From the NCBI GenBank assembly GCA_947359465.1, contig OX375876.1:81428359-81492358 (forward strand): 64,000 nucleotides of DNA, in the 5' to 3' direction. Both the position numbers and the translations under genes were made by a program. This stretch comes from Metellina segmentata (taxonomy: Eukaryota > Arthropoda > Arachnida > Araneae > Tetragnathidae). This document shows, one piece after another, positions 40,701-47,400 of this stretch; position 1 is the first letter of the stretch, and every line of letters begins with the position of its first letter. The notes under the pieces are model-generated. The model made no database searches and had not been told where the DNA came from. It saw only the letters and a program-made list of their open reading frames with translations.

Positions 40701-40864
40701 AGTAGGTGCTGATTGTACAATTGTTTTATGATTGCCTGAAGTTATATGAAATAACTTGAGTGAACCTATTTACTTCTCATAGACCACCTTCCCAAGACCC
40801 TGGTGGAGCATCTAGTGATCCAAACAATCCTGTTACCTGCCAGCCATCTGCAGTCCGAGGATAG
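1249..40864 (+). CDS. CycC: Cyclin C (CycC), 3' seven exons, gene-level span
   Basis: Cyclin C binds and activates CDK8/CDK19 in the Mediator kinase module in the nucleus. Seven exons join into one frame of 197 codons plus stop: 1249-1300, 2492-2583, 2670-2761, 4989-5056, 5162-5250, 15890-16008 and 40783-40864. All use GT-AG introns with matching phases. Family hallmarks in order are EEFGVISNSRLIS, EFPYR..HVLECEFYLLE, DCCLVLYHPYRPL, INDSLRTDVCLLYPPHQIAL, KQWFAELNVDMEK and KIPKPK. Animal cyclin C is about 280 residues, so roughly the first 86 (most of the first cyclin fold) are left of the window. Oddities are a three-residue insertion in exon 5 and a 24.8-kb last intron. Identification is by recalled similarity to fly and human cyclin C and is nearly certain. 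Confidence 0.95.
1326..2418. mobile_element. Short copy of an unnamed terminal-inverted-repeat element
   Basis: The ends are inverted repeats (CAGTCGTGGG...CCCACGACTG followed by TG), flanked on both sides by TGTA (1322-1325 and 2419-2422), which fits a 4-bp target duplication. The sequence aligns along most of its length, in reverse, with the two outer parts of 11889-15016. It lacks that copy's central ~2.1 kb, which holds a decayed gene. It is therefore an internally deleted copy, sitting in a CycC intron. Confidence 0.75.
2492..2583 (+). CDS. CycC: CycC exon B
   Basis: The acceptor AG ends at 2491 and the donor GTTTGT follows at 2584. It codes VKNKFLYAYPGEFPYR and then the ECEFYLLEMM segment, matching the ECEFYLLE signature of cyclin C. 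The intron before it carries the 1326-2418 element. Confidence 0.93.
2670..2761 (+). CDS. CycC: CycC exon C
   Basis: The acceptor TTTTTATAG ends at 2669 and the donor GTAATA starts at 2762. It codes DCCLVLYHPYRPLVYYVQDI and ends in a split tryptophan codon (TG|G). The intron before it is short (86 bp). Confidence 0.94.
3029..3615 (-). mobile_element. Helitron-like non-autonomous copy
   Basis: Read on the - strand it starts TCTCTACTATTATAAAAGG. It ends with a hairpin (GCCAC GCA GTGGC) running into CTAG followed by T. These are the classic 5' TC and 3' hairpin-CTRR ends of Helitrons. The interior matches the copies at 5430, 22256, 24640, 43516, 47131 and 49197. No coding capacity is seen. Confidence 0.75.
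4989..5056 (+). CDS. CycC: CycC exon D
   Basis: The acceptor TCCTTCAG ends at 4988 and the donor GTATT starts at 5057. It codes KVINDSLRTDVCLLYPPHQI-AL, almost identical to the fly protein here. The following intron (5057-5161) is 105 bp, a multiple of three, and has no stop in this frame. Confidence 0.94.
5162..5250 (+). CDS. CycC: CycC exon E
   Basis: The acceptor TCTCCTTAG ends at 5161 and the donor GTAGTA starts at 5251. It codes ACLHMACVILEKD, then an inserted-looking CKHC, then KQWFAELNVDMEK. The CX2C adds three residues compared with the fly and human proteins as I recall them. Confidence 0.93.
5430..6745 (-). mobile_element. Decayed Helitron-like copy
   Basis: It shares the family interior (TTGCTTCGCAAACCAAATGG, the AATTTAGAA.CTG segment and GTGTGCCAAAT). 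The 5' end is degraded (near 6745) and the CTAG end is not recognisable. It is longer than the other copies because parts are duplicated inside. Confidence 0.55.
7612..8202. repeat. Foldback element with arms of about 145 bp
   Basis: Sequence at 7612-7755 (GCAACCTCAGCAAGCGGAAA onward) pairs with the reverse complement of about 8025-8202. A further piece at 8285-8320 repeats the arm (GTTGCCATCGCTATAAAC). This gives a long hairpin with an AT-rich centre. Confidence 0.7.
8620..9105 (+). pseudogene. hAT transposase remnant (C-terminal dimerisation region)
   Basis: Broken frames contain KFPIKDEIIVHAKAADVSKV and WKFKKLSKIMLAILTIPHSN followed by AECERIFSIVNKTRN. The IPHSNA-ERIFS signature is the hAT family C-terminal dimerisation motif. 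Stops and frameshifts make it non-functional. A C/T homopolymer run follows at 9155-9178. Confidence 0.75.
9238..10435 (+). mobile_element. Tc1-like transposon with both ends
   Basis: The terminal inverted repeats begin CACTGATAAGCCAAAACATA on the left and CACTGAAGAGCCAAAACATT on the right (read inward), with 23 of 27 bases matching. A TA dinucleotide flanks each end (9236-9237 and 10436-10437). The 1.2-kb length is typical of Tc1. It lies inside the hAT remnant, so it arrived later. Confidence 0.9.
9443..10407 (+). pseudogene. Tc1 transposase, broken
   Basis: The DDE transposase that moved the surrounding Tc1 element. The first frame (9443-9742) holds the helix-turn-helix part and the GVGRPPVI hook; the catalytic part continues in another frame (9586-10197) with WSDKSRFLIHHVDGRV, ILLWGTF and GIFQQDSALCHKA. 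A TAA at 10195-10197 interrupts just before the IEHIWGVME segment, which continues to 10407 in the same frame. At least one frameshift and one stop make it non-functional. Confidence 0.88.
11889..15016 (+). mobile_element. Long copy of the unnamed TIR element, carrying a decayed gene
   Basis: The left end CAGTCACGAAAAAAGAC and right end (read inward TAGTCAAGGAAAGAACCC) are inverted repeats. The outer ~480 bp on the left and ~530 bp on the right match the reverse complement of 1326-2418. TGTA precedes the left end, as in the short copy; the right flank (CGGG) does not match. The central region, absent from the short copy, contains the pseudogene at 12700-14300. This suggests a parent element and its internally deleted derivative. 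I cannot assign it to a named superfamily. Confidence 0.7.
12700..14300 (+). pseudogene. Decayed gene of an uncharacterised, repetitive arthropod protein family
   Basis: An open part at 12705-13112 contains a Cys-rich ICCCTCAVNISQWLNGKR, then VPMIWREPTNHVDDCYF, ITKKKKWTVEYRNI and LRPVSHGKGLPIPEPP. Later broken frames read DLDLSKSKTELLA, LQQWNLLEQNVRVTSYRHQS, EWxLFIDAQ, CFLSLWDSRA, KKDWPSRASFKPGEMNV, MSLKIDFHDSHWNFF and DEHSERFHQNI. I recognise these as a multi-copy 'uncharacterized protein' family of arthropods with no assigned function. Stops and shifts exclude activity. Its place inside a TIR element suggests it is the element's transposase or cargo; that is inference. Confidence 0.7.
15890..16008 (+). 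CDS. CycC: CycC exon F
   Basis: The acceptor TATTTTCAG ends at 15889 and the donor GTAATC starts at 16009. It codes ILEITRQILSLYDGWKQFDE and ends LAKIPKPKTQPT plus AG of an arginine codon. Reading through the donor gives AGG TAA, so an unspliced or early-polyadenylated transcript would end KTQPTR, close to the fly C-terminus. An AATAAA lies at 16169-16174. Confidence 0.93.
16169..16174 (+). promoter_or_regulatory. Possible early poly(A) signal in CycC intron
   Basis: AATAAA lies 157 bp past the read-through stop that follows CycC exon F. It would suit a short transcript form ending in KTQPTR. In AT-rich DNA this hexamer is also common by chance. Confidence 0.3.
16674..16716. repeat. C-run, A-run and (TA)n microsatellite
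   Basis: A run of about ten C is followed by nine A and then an alternating TA tract. The same C-run/A-run arrangement recurs at 41967-41987 and 51730-51760. Confidence 0.9.
18412..18955. mobile_element. hAT-type MITE with perfect 8-bp target duplication
   Basis: The ends CAGGCCTTGAAATA and TATTTCGAGCCCTG are inverted repeats; ACAGGTGCAC follows within both. The 8-mer TACTAAAA flanks both sides (18404-18411 and 18956-18963). A perfect 8-bp duplication with CAG..CTG ends is diagnostic of hAT. The interior has a short GC-richer patch at 18620-18745, open on the - strand for about 35 codons. Confidence 0.88.
19049..20537. mobile_element. Non-autonomous hAT element with internal repeat words near its ends
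   Basis: It begins CAGTGATGAGCAG and ends CTCCAATCACTG. The flanks CTAATTAC (19041-19048) and TTAATTAC (20538-20545) match at 7 of 8 bases, as expected for a hAT target duplication. Both subterminal zones (19060-19150 and 20330-20520) repeat the words GAGTACT, CGAATAC and GTATTGAGTA. No transposase is seen in the middle. Confidence 0.8.
20546..22255 (+). other. CycC intron, nothing recognised
   Basis: AT-rich sequence without a supported gene, repeat end or RNA gene. Confidence 0.5.
22256..22777 (-). mobile_element. Helitron-like non-autonomous copy, clean ends
   Basis: On the - strand it begins TCTCTAATAAAAGGAAGTG after an A (22778 on + is T) and ends CTAG followed by T. That is the A|TC...CTAG|T insertion pattern of Helitrons. 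At 522 bp it is one of the shorter copies. Upstream of CTAG there is a GC-rich segment (GCACGG...). Confidence 0.75.
22778..24249 (+). other. CycC intron, nothing recognised
   Basis: AT-rich, with an (AAT)n tract near 23185. No gene is supported. Confidence 0.45.
24250..24915 (-). mobile_element. Helitron fragment: 5' end plus helicase remnant
   Basis: The 24640-24915 part matches the 5' half of the Helitron family (TCTACTTTTATAAAAGG end on the - strand). Further 3' on the same strand lies a PIF1-type helicase fragment (24256-24392). The order 5' end then helicase is that of an autonomous Helitron. The 3' CTAG end is not found. Confidence 0.6.
24256..24392 (-). pseudogene. Helitron (PIF1-type) helicase C-terminal remnant
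   Basis: The translation reads EKVGVYFLEPAFSYG, a stop in place of the usual Gln, then LHVALSSIGRFDDAAV. This matches the KVGIYLPEPVFSHGQLYVA-SR conserved block near the end of Helitron Rep-helicase proteins. Only about 45 codons remain. Confidence 0.75.
24916..28499. other. CycC intron with unassigned coding-like remnants
   Basis: Several broken frames look too protein-like for random AT-rich DNA. On + near 24920-25330 there is VPFLTELIGTMWGTRLSAAL and ESLVSEPVGRDVSRKLEAVI. On - near 26110-26200 there is PSDMPLHIDVEDWSYYPPEK, and near 26610-26750 PCTALLATMKEIGNIVVANP. I cannot assign them; a decayed transposon is likely. Confidence 0.4.
28530..29184 (-). mobile_element. Partial copy of the 47600-48282 MITE family
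   Basis: The end at 29159-29184 (TTTGCTCATTTTGCATGGAATG) matches the MITE terminus. The interior shares AGTTCAAGGTCA-type and CCTGGGA.AATATTTT segments in reverse orientation. The other terminus is not identifiable. Confidence 0.55.
30021..30754 (-). mobile_element. mariner/IS630-type element, internally deleted
   Basis: Terminal repeats CAGCGTGATTCATAAGT and CAGGGTGATTCATAAGT (read inward) match at 16 of 17 bases. TA flanks both ends (30019-30020 and 30755-30756). At 734 bp it is shorter than an intact element. Confidence 0.85.
30110..30560 (-). pseudogene. IS630/mariner-type transposase C-terminal remnant
   Basis: The - strand reads SxDLTPCDFFLWGYVKDNIF, then HLPIDLMELKQHITSNITAL and NIRLDGNGLPGRCV. 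The P-D-L-T-P-x-D-F-F-L-W-G block holds the last catalytic acid region of this transposase group. The N-terminal half is missing or scrambled. Confidence 0.75.
30757..38330 (+). other. CycC intron, nothing recognised
   Basis: About 7.5 kb of AT-rich intron. Short frames (33763-33981, 34154-34357, 34919-35110, 38010-38285) show no family resemblance. Sequence at 32276-32370 has two tandem pieces (ACTACGGCCAGCACAGCAG / ACTACAGCCATTACAGAAA) reminiscent of the Helitron terminus. Confidence 0.45.
38340..38470 (+). repeat. LINE 3'-tail fragment
   Basis: The string TTGGACCTTGCACCATAAAA followed by CCTAGACAACC resembles the tail of the LINE fragments at 45600-45645 and, reversed, 57870-57905. No coding sequence accompanies it. 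Confidence 0.45.
38471..40782 (+). other. End of CycC long intron
   Basis: AT-rich; nothing recognised before the branch/acceptor region of the last CycC exon. Confidence 0.45.
40783..40864 (+). CDS. CycC: CycC terminal coding exon
   Basis: The acceptor ACTTCTCATAG ends at 40782. The frame continues PPSQDPGGASSDPNNPVTCQ and ends PSAVRG with stop TAG at 40862-40864. Phase 2 matches exon F exactly. The Ser/Pro/Asn-rich tail resembles the vertebrate cyclin C tail in character. Candidate poly(A) signals downstream are AATAAA at 41373-41378 and 41793-41798. Confidence 0.85.
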
Positions 40865-41372
40865 GCTTGTGACTGATGGATTCTTAATTTTATTGATATT
40901 TGTAAATATGTATATAATTTTTAAATAGGCATGGGGATGGTAAAAGTGCAAAGTAGTGTTTTGAATCAAAAATCCTTAGCAGTGTTCTCTGATATTGAAA
41001 AAAAAAAGGTTATTACATTTTGTAAATTTAAATTAAGATAATTAAAAACTTATCTTCATATATATATTCAAAACAAGAACATAATACTGTAATGCATGAT
41101 GCTTGTTTTAAACTGTCAAAACACAACCAATGATTATTTTGCATCAGTGTTTGAGAGCAATTCTCTCTACATATATCTTACTATAATTTATTGTGATAAA
41201 AATTTTAGAATTTTTACTTATTAACAAAAGAGATGTACAAATCGGCACAACATACAAAGAATTTTAGTACATAAATTAATGTTATTTTTCTTTTGAAACG
41301 AATATTTGCTCTCAGAGATATAATCTAAAAATAATTAGGCATTGTGCTAGTCATGTGGAAGGAATTATTAAG

Positions 41373-41378
41373 AATAAA
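41373..41378 (+). terminator. Candidate CycC poly(A) signal
   Basis: AATAAA lies about 510 bp after the CycC stop; a second copy is at 41793-41798. The 3'UTR is therefore probably within 40865-41820, before the mariner copy. This is only a motif match. Confidence 0.4.
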
Positions 41379-41966
41379 TTGTCATCATTTCTTAAAACAT
41401 TTATTTTGGAAAATGTGTAATTTTGGTAGTTAAAATAGAAAACATTTTCTCGGCTTTTAGAAAACAGAGAATACTGCATTGATGTCAAGTCTCGGTGGAT
41501 TGCTCATGTTTTATCTCATGTGATACTGGTGATTTTATACTATTATTTGCATTTAGAGATTTTAGATCAAATGAATGTCTTTGAACACTGATGAAATAGG
41601 TGTAAAGAGCTGATAAAATTTTTAACTAAATATATCTCTTTAGTTATCATTCAGAGAAAGGTCATGCTCATCTTTTATCTGACCATATGCGATACTGGTG
41701 ATTTTTATACTTTTAATTACATTAAAATGATACATTTTTGATCTAATTCATAAATGTCAGAAAAGATAAACATGTATGTGCAATAAGGGAAAAATAAAAG
41801 ATTTTAAGCTAATAATTGTGTCTAATATTTCTTGTAAGCATATTTTAAAATGTAACAATTTTAACTGCTATTGAAAATCCTTGCACCCTTTTATCTTCTT
41901 TCAAACATCAAGGTTACTAAACTTTAAGAATGACAAAGAGTAACTACAAAGTAATTCAATGTCAGT

Positions 41967-41987
41967 CCCCCCCCCAAAAAAAAAAAA
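41967..41987. repeat. C-run followed by A-run
   Basis: About nine C and twelve A in a row, just left of the mariner-like copy. Confidence 0.85.
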
Positions 41988-42029
41988 CGAAACTTTGAAA
42001 TTAAGAGTGCCAACGCATCACCTAGCAAT

Positions 42030-43175
42030 TCTGCTATACTGAATTTGTGTAGTGCTAACCCTGATCTTGTACATGTTCTTTTCTTGAGAACACCATGTTG
42101 TTGTTATATGAGCGGTAGAGTGAAGCAGTTTTGTGCATGTTCGGTGATTATTTACATTTCAAAAATGAAAGTATGAGTATATTAACTAGAAGAGCAACTA
42201 GAGTTTGTCTTTTGCATAAAATTGGCAGAAACCTTTATTTCAGATGTTGCAACAAGCTTATGGAGAAGATTGTTTCAGCTGGTCTCAATACTATAAATTG
42301 TATCGTCGATTTAATTCGAGCAGAACATCCAGACAATCTGAAAAATGGGCGATCTTCACATTGGGAAGTGCATGCTTTGATTCGTTCAAATCATTGTTTA
42401 ACTCTCCATGAGATTGCTGATATAGACATCAGCAAAAGCTCAAATCACAATTTTGATTGAAAATCTGTAATATTTATGCTGCATTGCAGCAAAATTTGTC
42501 TTGTCTTGACTGATGAGCAAAACAGGAATTGTGTCGCAGCTATTCAGAAGATGCTAGGTCGTTCAAATGTGGATCAAAACTTTCTCAAACATGTCATAAC
42601 AGGGGATGAAACATGAGTTTACAGATATGACACTGAAACAAAAAGGCAGTTATATGGGCACGTATGATTGGTGGTACGAACATTGACAAGAAAAGGACAT
42701 CAGACCATCAAATGTGAAGATGTTGATAGCCTTTTTTGAATGGCAAAAAATTAGTTATCATGAATTTCAATGCACACTTTTTTTGGATGTTATGAGGCGT
42801 TTAAGAGAAACATAGTGATGGAAGAAGCCGGAAGTTTGGAGAAACGAGACCTGGATGCTTCCCCATGTTTTCATTGTGATGTGGTGACGTGTGAAAATGC
42901 CTGCATCTTCACACTCGTCACTATTCTTGAATTTTAGGCCAAAAAAGAGGTGGCTGTCATTGTGCAGTCTCCTTACTCTAGATTTTTTCCTTGCAGACAT
43001 TTTTGTTCTCAAAGTTGAAATCTACCTTGATCAAGATATTTCATTTTCAAATTGTAAATGATCACCGAACACACAAAATACTGGTTTCACTCTGCTACTC
43101 AGTGACAAAATGAGATGGCATTCTTGAGAAAAGAGCAGGTGGTAGGTTAACGCTACACAACGTTATTACAGTGGG
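42030..43175 (+). mobile_element. mariner-like element with long inverted ends, between the two convergent genes
   Basis: Sequence from about 42045 (TTGTGTAGTGCTAACC) for roughly 120 bp pairs with the reverse complement of 43050-43170 (TTGTGTAGCGTTAACC...). Both contain TTCGGTGAT.ATTTACA. The exact ends and TA duplication are not certain. It lies between the CycC and Upf3 3' ends. Confidence 0.65.
42130..42960 (+). pseudogene. mariner-type transposase remnant
   Basis: Broken frames show GDYLHFKNE at the N-terminus, DQNFLKHVITGDETxVYRYD followed by TETKRQLYGH, and later LDVMRRLRET and WRNETWMLPH. The ITGDE-W-Y-DPETKRQ block carries the first catalytic acid in mariner transposases. Stops, shifts and an internal deletion make it dead. 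Confidence 0.75.
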
Positions 43176-43515
43176 GTTGATGTGTCAGGGGATCTATTTT
43201 CAAAGTTAGGTTTCTTTTAAACAGACCTCAAACAGCAATAAGTTTCAATTTCTGATAGAAAACATCAAGTCATGTACATTCTTTTTATATTATAATATAA
43301 AGATGCCTTTAAAAATCTGTTTTTCTTATATATATATATGATCGGCTTTAATTTTCTGCATCCAATCACGCTTAGCACTAGCCCATACCAAGACTTCCAG
43401 AAAATAAATTTTCCCACTTAGTACTTGTTTTGGCAACTACTTACACATATTTGTTTTATGACACCTTTTGCTGCATGGTACCTACATTGTGTCCCATAGT
43501 AAGCTTTATTTATTA

Positions 43516-44013
43516 CTAGCCACTGCGTGGCTACCCCGGCATTGCCCGTGGTGTAAGTTAGTTTATCTGGTGTAAAATTTTCAGCAGATTTCAAATCCGT
43601 TGAAATTTTTAATCTATCTTTAGAGATTCCGATTTTACGAAAAAGAATTAACATTCCCAGTCAACTCTGCACAAAATGGAAACGGGAAAAATAAATTTAG
43701 AATCTACCGCAATGAAAAAAACTTGGCATGATTCCAAAGCCTGTGACGGCAAGATTACGTGGGTAGAAAAGTCTAGTTTCCTGTGTTTCTTCTCTCTCTG
43801 GTAGAAACTCGTTGAAGAACCCGATGGAGAATAAAACTATTAAATTCGTTTTAAAATATTCTAGATTGAATTTAAAATTTGCCGCGACCCAAAAATTGCA
43901 AAAAAATTTGGACTACCTGTGTGCCAAATCTCATTGCTGTAAGTGCCATAAATCGTCAGGATTTTGCGGCCACGAAACAAACAGACAAACGCATCCTTTT
44001 ATAATAGTAGAGA
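43516..44013 (-). mobile_element. Helitron-like non-autonomous copy, clean ends
   Basis: On the - strand it begins TCTCTACTATTATAAAAGG and ends with a GCCAC GCA GTGGC hairpin merging into CTAG and then T. At 498 bp it is the best example of the family in the window. It lies about 100 bp past the probable Upf3 poly(A) site. Confidence 0.78.
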
Positions 44014-44131
44014 AGAATAAGGTATAAATTAGAATTTTGTCATTTTATCTTCATTTTATAATAACATTACAAGGTAACCATCATTAAAAATGTACACTAT
44101 AATAATATGTCACAGGTCAACAAGACAATTC

Positions 44132-44137
44132 TTTATT
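44132..44137 (-). terminator. Candidate Upf3 poly(A) signal
   Basis: AATAAA on the - strand (TTTATT on +) lies 84 bp after the Upf3 stop. It would make a short 3'UTR ending before the Helitron-like copy at 43516-44013. Confidence 0.5.
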
Positions 44138-44220
44138 TACAACTCATAAAACAAATTGATATTGACCTTTTCTCTGTTAGTTTCCTATCTTATTTTTGAA
44201 TCCCAAGATAAATTTATGTT

Positions 44221-44406
44221 TTAAGATGGGTTTTCATTTGTATCTTCATCTTTTACTGCGGGTACCACTGTCACTGCAGCTAGAGGTGGTGTTGGACTAG
44301 GACTTGAAGAGTTACTCGCTGATGTAGAGATTTCCTTCTGTGGACTACTTCTTTGTGTGCTGAAACGTCTCATACCAGGTCTGTAGATTTCTAGAGAAGG
44401 TCGGTC
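44221..44406 (-). CDS. Upf3: Upf3 terminal exon with exon-junction-complex binding motif
   Basis: The acceptor TTTATAG lies above 44406 and the stop TAA is at 44221-44223. It opens with DRPSLEIYRPGMRRFSTQRS; the R-P-x-L-x-x-Y-x-P-G pattern is the UPF3 motif that docks on the Y14/MAGO/eIF4A3 complex. A Ser/Pro-rich tail of about 40 residues ends ENPS. Confidence 0.94.
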   Translation of the reverse strand, partial: DRPSLEIYRPGMRRFSTQRSSPQKEISTSASNSSSPSPTPPLAAVTVVPAVKDEDTNENPS

Positions 44407-47400
44407 CTATAAACAAACAACATCAATGCCAAGCGCAACTACTTTTGCAGTACATAAGGAGCACATAAAGATCAAGGGGATAGGAAAGTGCAAAGCAAAT
44501 ATTATAACTTGTAAGTCAAAGAATTGGAGTTTTATAGGCTTCAGAGCAAGTTTAAAGAGCAATATTTTAGAAGTTTTTTCTAAAACTATTCTGAAATACG
44601 GACTTGCAAAGAAAAAATGTATTGGCAAAACTGTAAAATTTGCAAAATTACTATGAAGTCAAAAGGAGGCTGTTATGTTGAAATTAAGCTTCAATACAAA
44701 ATCCATGAATAAAAAACATGTAAATAAATCAAATTTATTTCACTTTATATGTTGCCTGCTTCATTTATTCTGCTGAAGCCTTGGAAATTTATTGTGCCCT
44801 TCAGCAGATATCTTCAAATAACCCACCATAAGTTCTGCATTTATACTGACAGCTTCAGAGTTTTACAACAGCTGGAGCAATATACCATCACTTGCCATCC
44901 TGTCGGGTTTTATTTATTTATTTTTTCTTTTGTGTGTGTGTGTGTGATCAGGAATAACATGGGCATAAAGGGCAATGAGCTTGCTGACAGTGCTGCGAAG
45001 GCATCTTGTTCCTCTTAATGAGATAAAGATATCAGAGGAGTTTGTTGGCTTCGTGTGTGAAGAGTTGTGGAACCTTCAAGTCTCCAACAAATTATATTCT
45101 ATAAAATCAATCATCAGTGTCTCCAATGCGGAGGACTGATGTCAAACTCACCTGTCTTTGCATTGGACACACATGATTCAATTATTGTCATCGATTACTA
45201 GAAAAGAGTGCCCCAATTGCAACTCATGCTCTACTCCTTTTTCTGTTTATCATTTTAATTGTTTGTTCTGTCATCAACGTCTTAAATTTTTTCAAAATAA
45301 CAATTTTTAATTTATTAGATTTGGTTGGAGCAAATCTACATTCAAACCTTTTCGCCTTTTTATGCTCAATTGGGTTTTTCAAATCTCATCTAACTTTATC
45401 CCAAAACCCATAACGATTTATAAAATTAGTTTTACAAATTATTTTATAATTTTATCCCTTAAATTTCCAACTGTCAAAATGTTATACATATCAATTTAAT
45501 TGCTATACTTGTGTCTCAACTTTTGACACCTCAAGTTTAGCCTCTAGAGCATTATACTGCTAGTTATTGTTTAATTTTACAATCTTGTGTCGGGCACAGC
45601 TTATCCTACTAAGGATCTTGTACCATAAAATTCCCAATCCAATCAAGTTGCCAACAATAAAAATAATTATTTTTACTTTATGTGGGAATGCCAATATTTT
45701 GGGTATGGCTCTGCTTGTTAAAAAAAGTGCAAAATTAAATTTATCTGTTAGATGTTAACTCTTCTGAGCAGCATATAAAGGTGAAAAACACTAGTGCGTT
45801 AGGTTAAGTAGAAACGTCACTATTTGATTAATAATTTTAATTTTAAAATAGTACATTGAACATTAGGACATCTTACATATACTCTATTGGAAGGTTAACT
45901 TATAAAACTAGGAATAGGTTAAGTTTAGTGAAATAACTTGTTAATGAGTATTTTAGTCATGAAAGATGATGGGCATAATCTCAACCTATATAGATTTCAC
46001 TGTGTTCAACAGTGTAATTCTGTGCTCAGATGGCAAAATATTGTCACTTTTTTTTTTTTTTTTAATTTTTTGTGACAGCAATTTTAAGAATTAACAAGTG
46101 GTTCTATGGTTTTTGATTTATTACAATTTTCCCACCTTTGTTTTCTTATAGAATGAAAAAAAGGACTTTGCCACTTTAGTTCTAAACATTAACAAACCAG
46201 ACTCCAGGATGGGACTTACTCAAGTTTTTGGGAAAAGTGACTTATAACATTTTGCCATCTGAGCACAGAATTAATCATTTTAGGTAATATTCATAAAATT
46301 AATGCTACAGAAAAATTCTGCAACACTTCTAACAAATCATTGAATATTAATAAAATAAAATTAAATATTTCTGCACTTACTTTATTGCGAATGCGTCTCT
46401 CAACTCTGGGGTCTTTCCCTCGATCCCTGTAATCAATGCTGCTGCTATCACTTTTGGACATATCATTTATATCACACATGTCTTCCCCTGTAACACTTTT
46501 GGATGAATGTTTGTACTGCTTACAAGAAAGTTCGTTTTTATCCTTTTGACTACCTAAGGTCTCCACATTGCCAGGACAGCTATTGTCTCTCTTATCTTTA
46601 GAAGACCATTGACTGCATGCAGATTTTTCTGTATCATCTTTCTTTTCTTTATTTGAAACTTCTGTTGATTTAGATAGATCTTTTTCAACAATATCTGAAT
46701 CTTTAATGTTGTCCTCTTTATATTTTCTTGAAGATGTTTCACTTTCAGGTTGTTTCTTGCTATTATACAATCTGAAAGACACATTTTTTTAATGATTTTT
46801 CTTTCACATAAGCACACAATGTTGAATAGATTGATTACTGTAGGTGTGATCAGTGTACTCTATTTTATAAAATGCTACTAAGAGAAAATAAAAGCAAACT
46901 ACATCACAATTTAGTTTAATTTACGTTGTCTGAATCGTCACTGATGAAACTCTGAATCGTAGTACCGAAATGTCAGCTTCTGAATCATCAAGCAAATTTA
47001 AAATACAGTTTTAAGTTCTTAAACCAACTACCAAAAAGAGTTCCTACGAATTTTGAAGCAATCCCTGCCCAGTCTTAATATACAGTATAACGGATTAATA
47101 GGGGCTGAAGGTTGTCCATTTTATAACAAACTACCCACTGTGTGGCCAGCACGGCGTTGCCCATGACAGTTCTTTTCGTGGGGTCAGGTGTGACCACTGC
47201 TCGTTAACCCCCAGTGATTGCTACAAATTTCCATTTGGTTTGCGATGCAAAGCAAATGGGAATTCCTAGCCTATTGGATAACAGCAAACACAGCGTTGCC
47301 TGTGGTGTTGGTTTGCCATGGGCAACACCATGATGGCCTTGTGATAGTCAAATGCGGCCAAATTCAAATTGCAAAGAAATCCAATCAGCATGATGTCACA

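Noticed and set aside
44426..44656. Overlapping open frames on both strands beside the last Upf3 exon
   Set aside because: They lie in the intron, and the - strand frame only partly overlaps the true exon region in a wrong phase.
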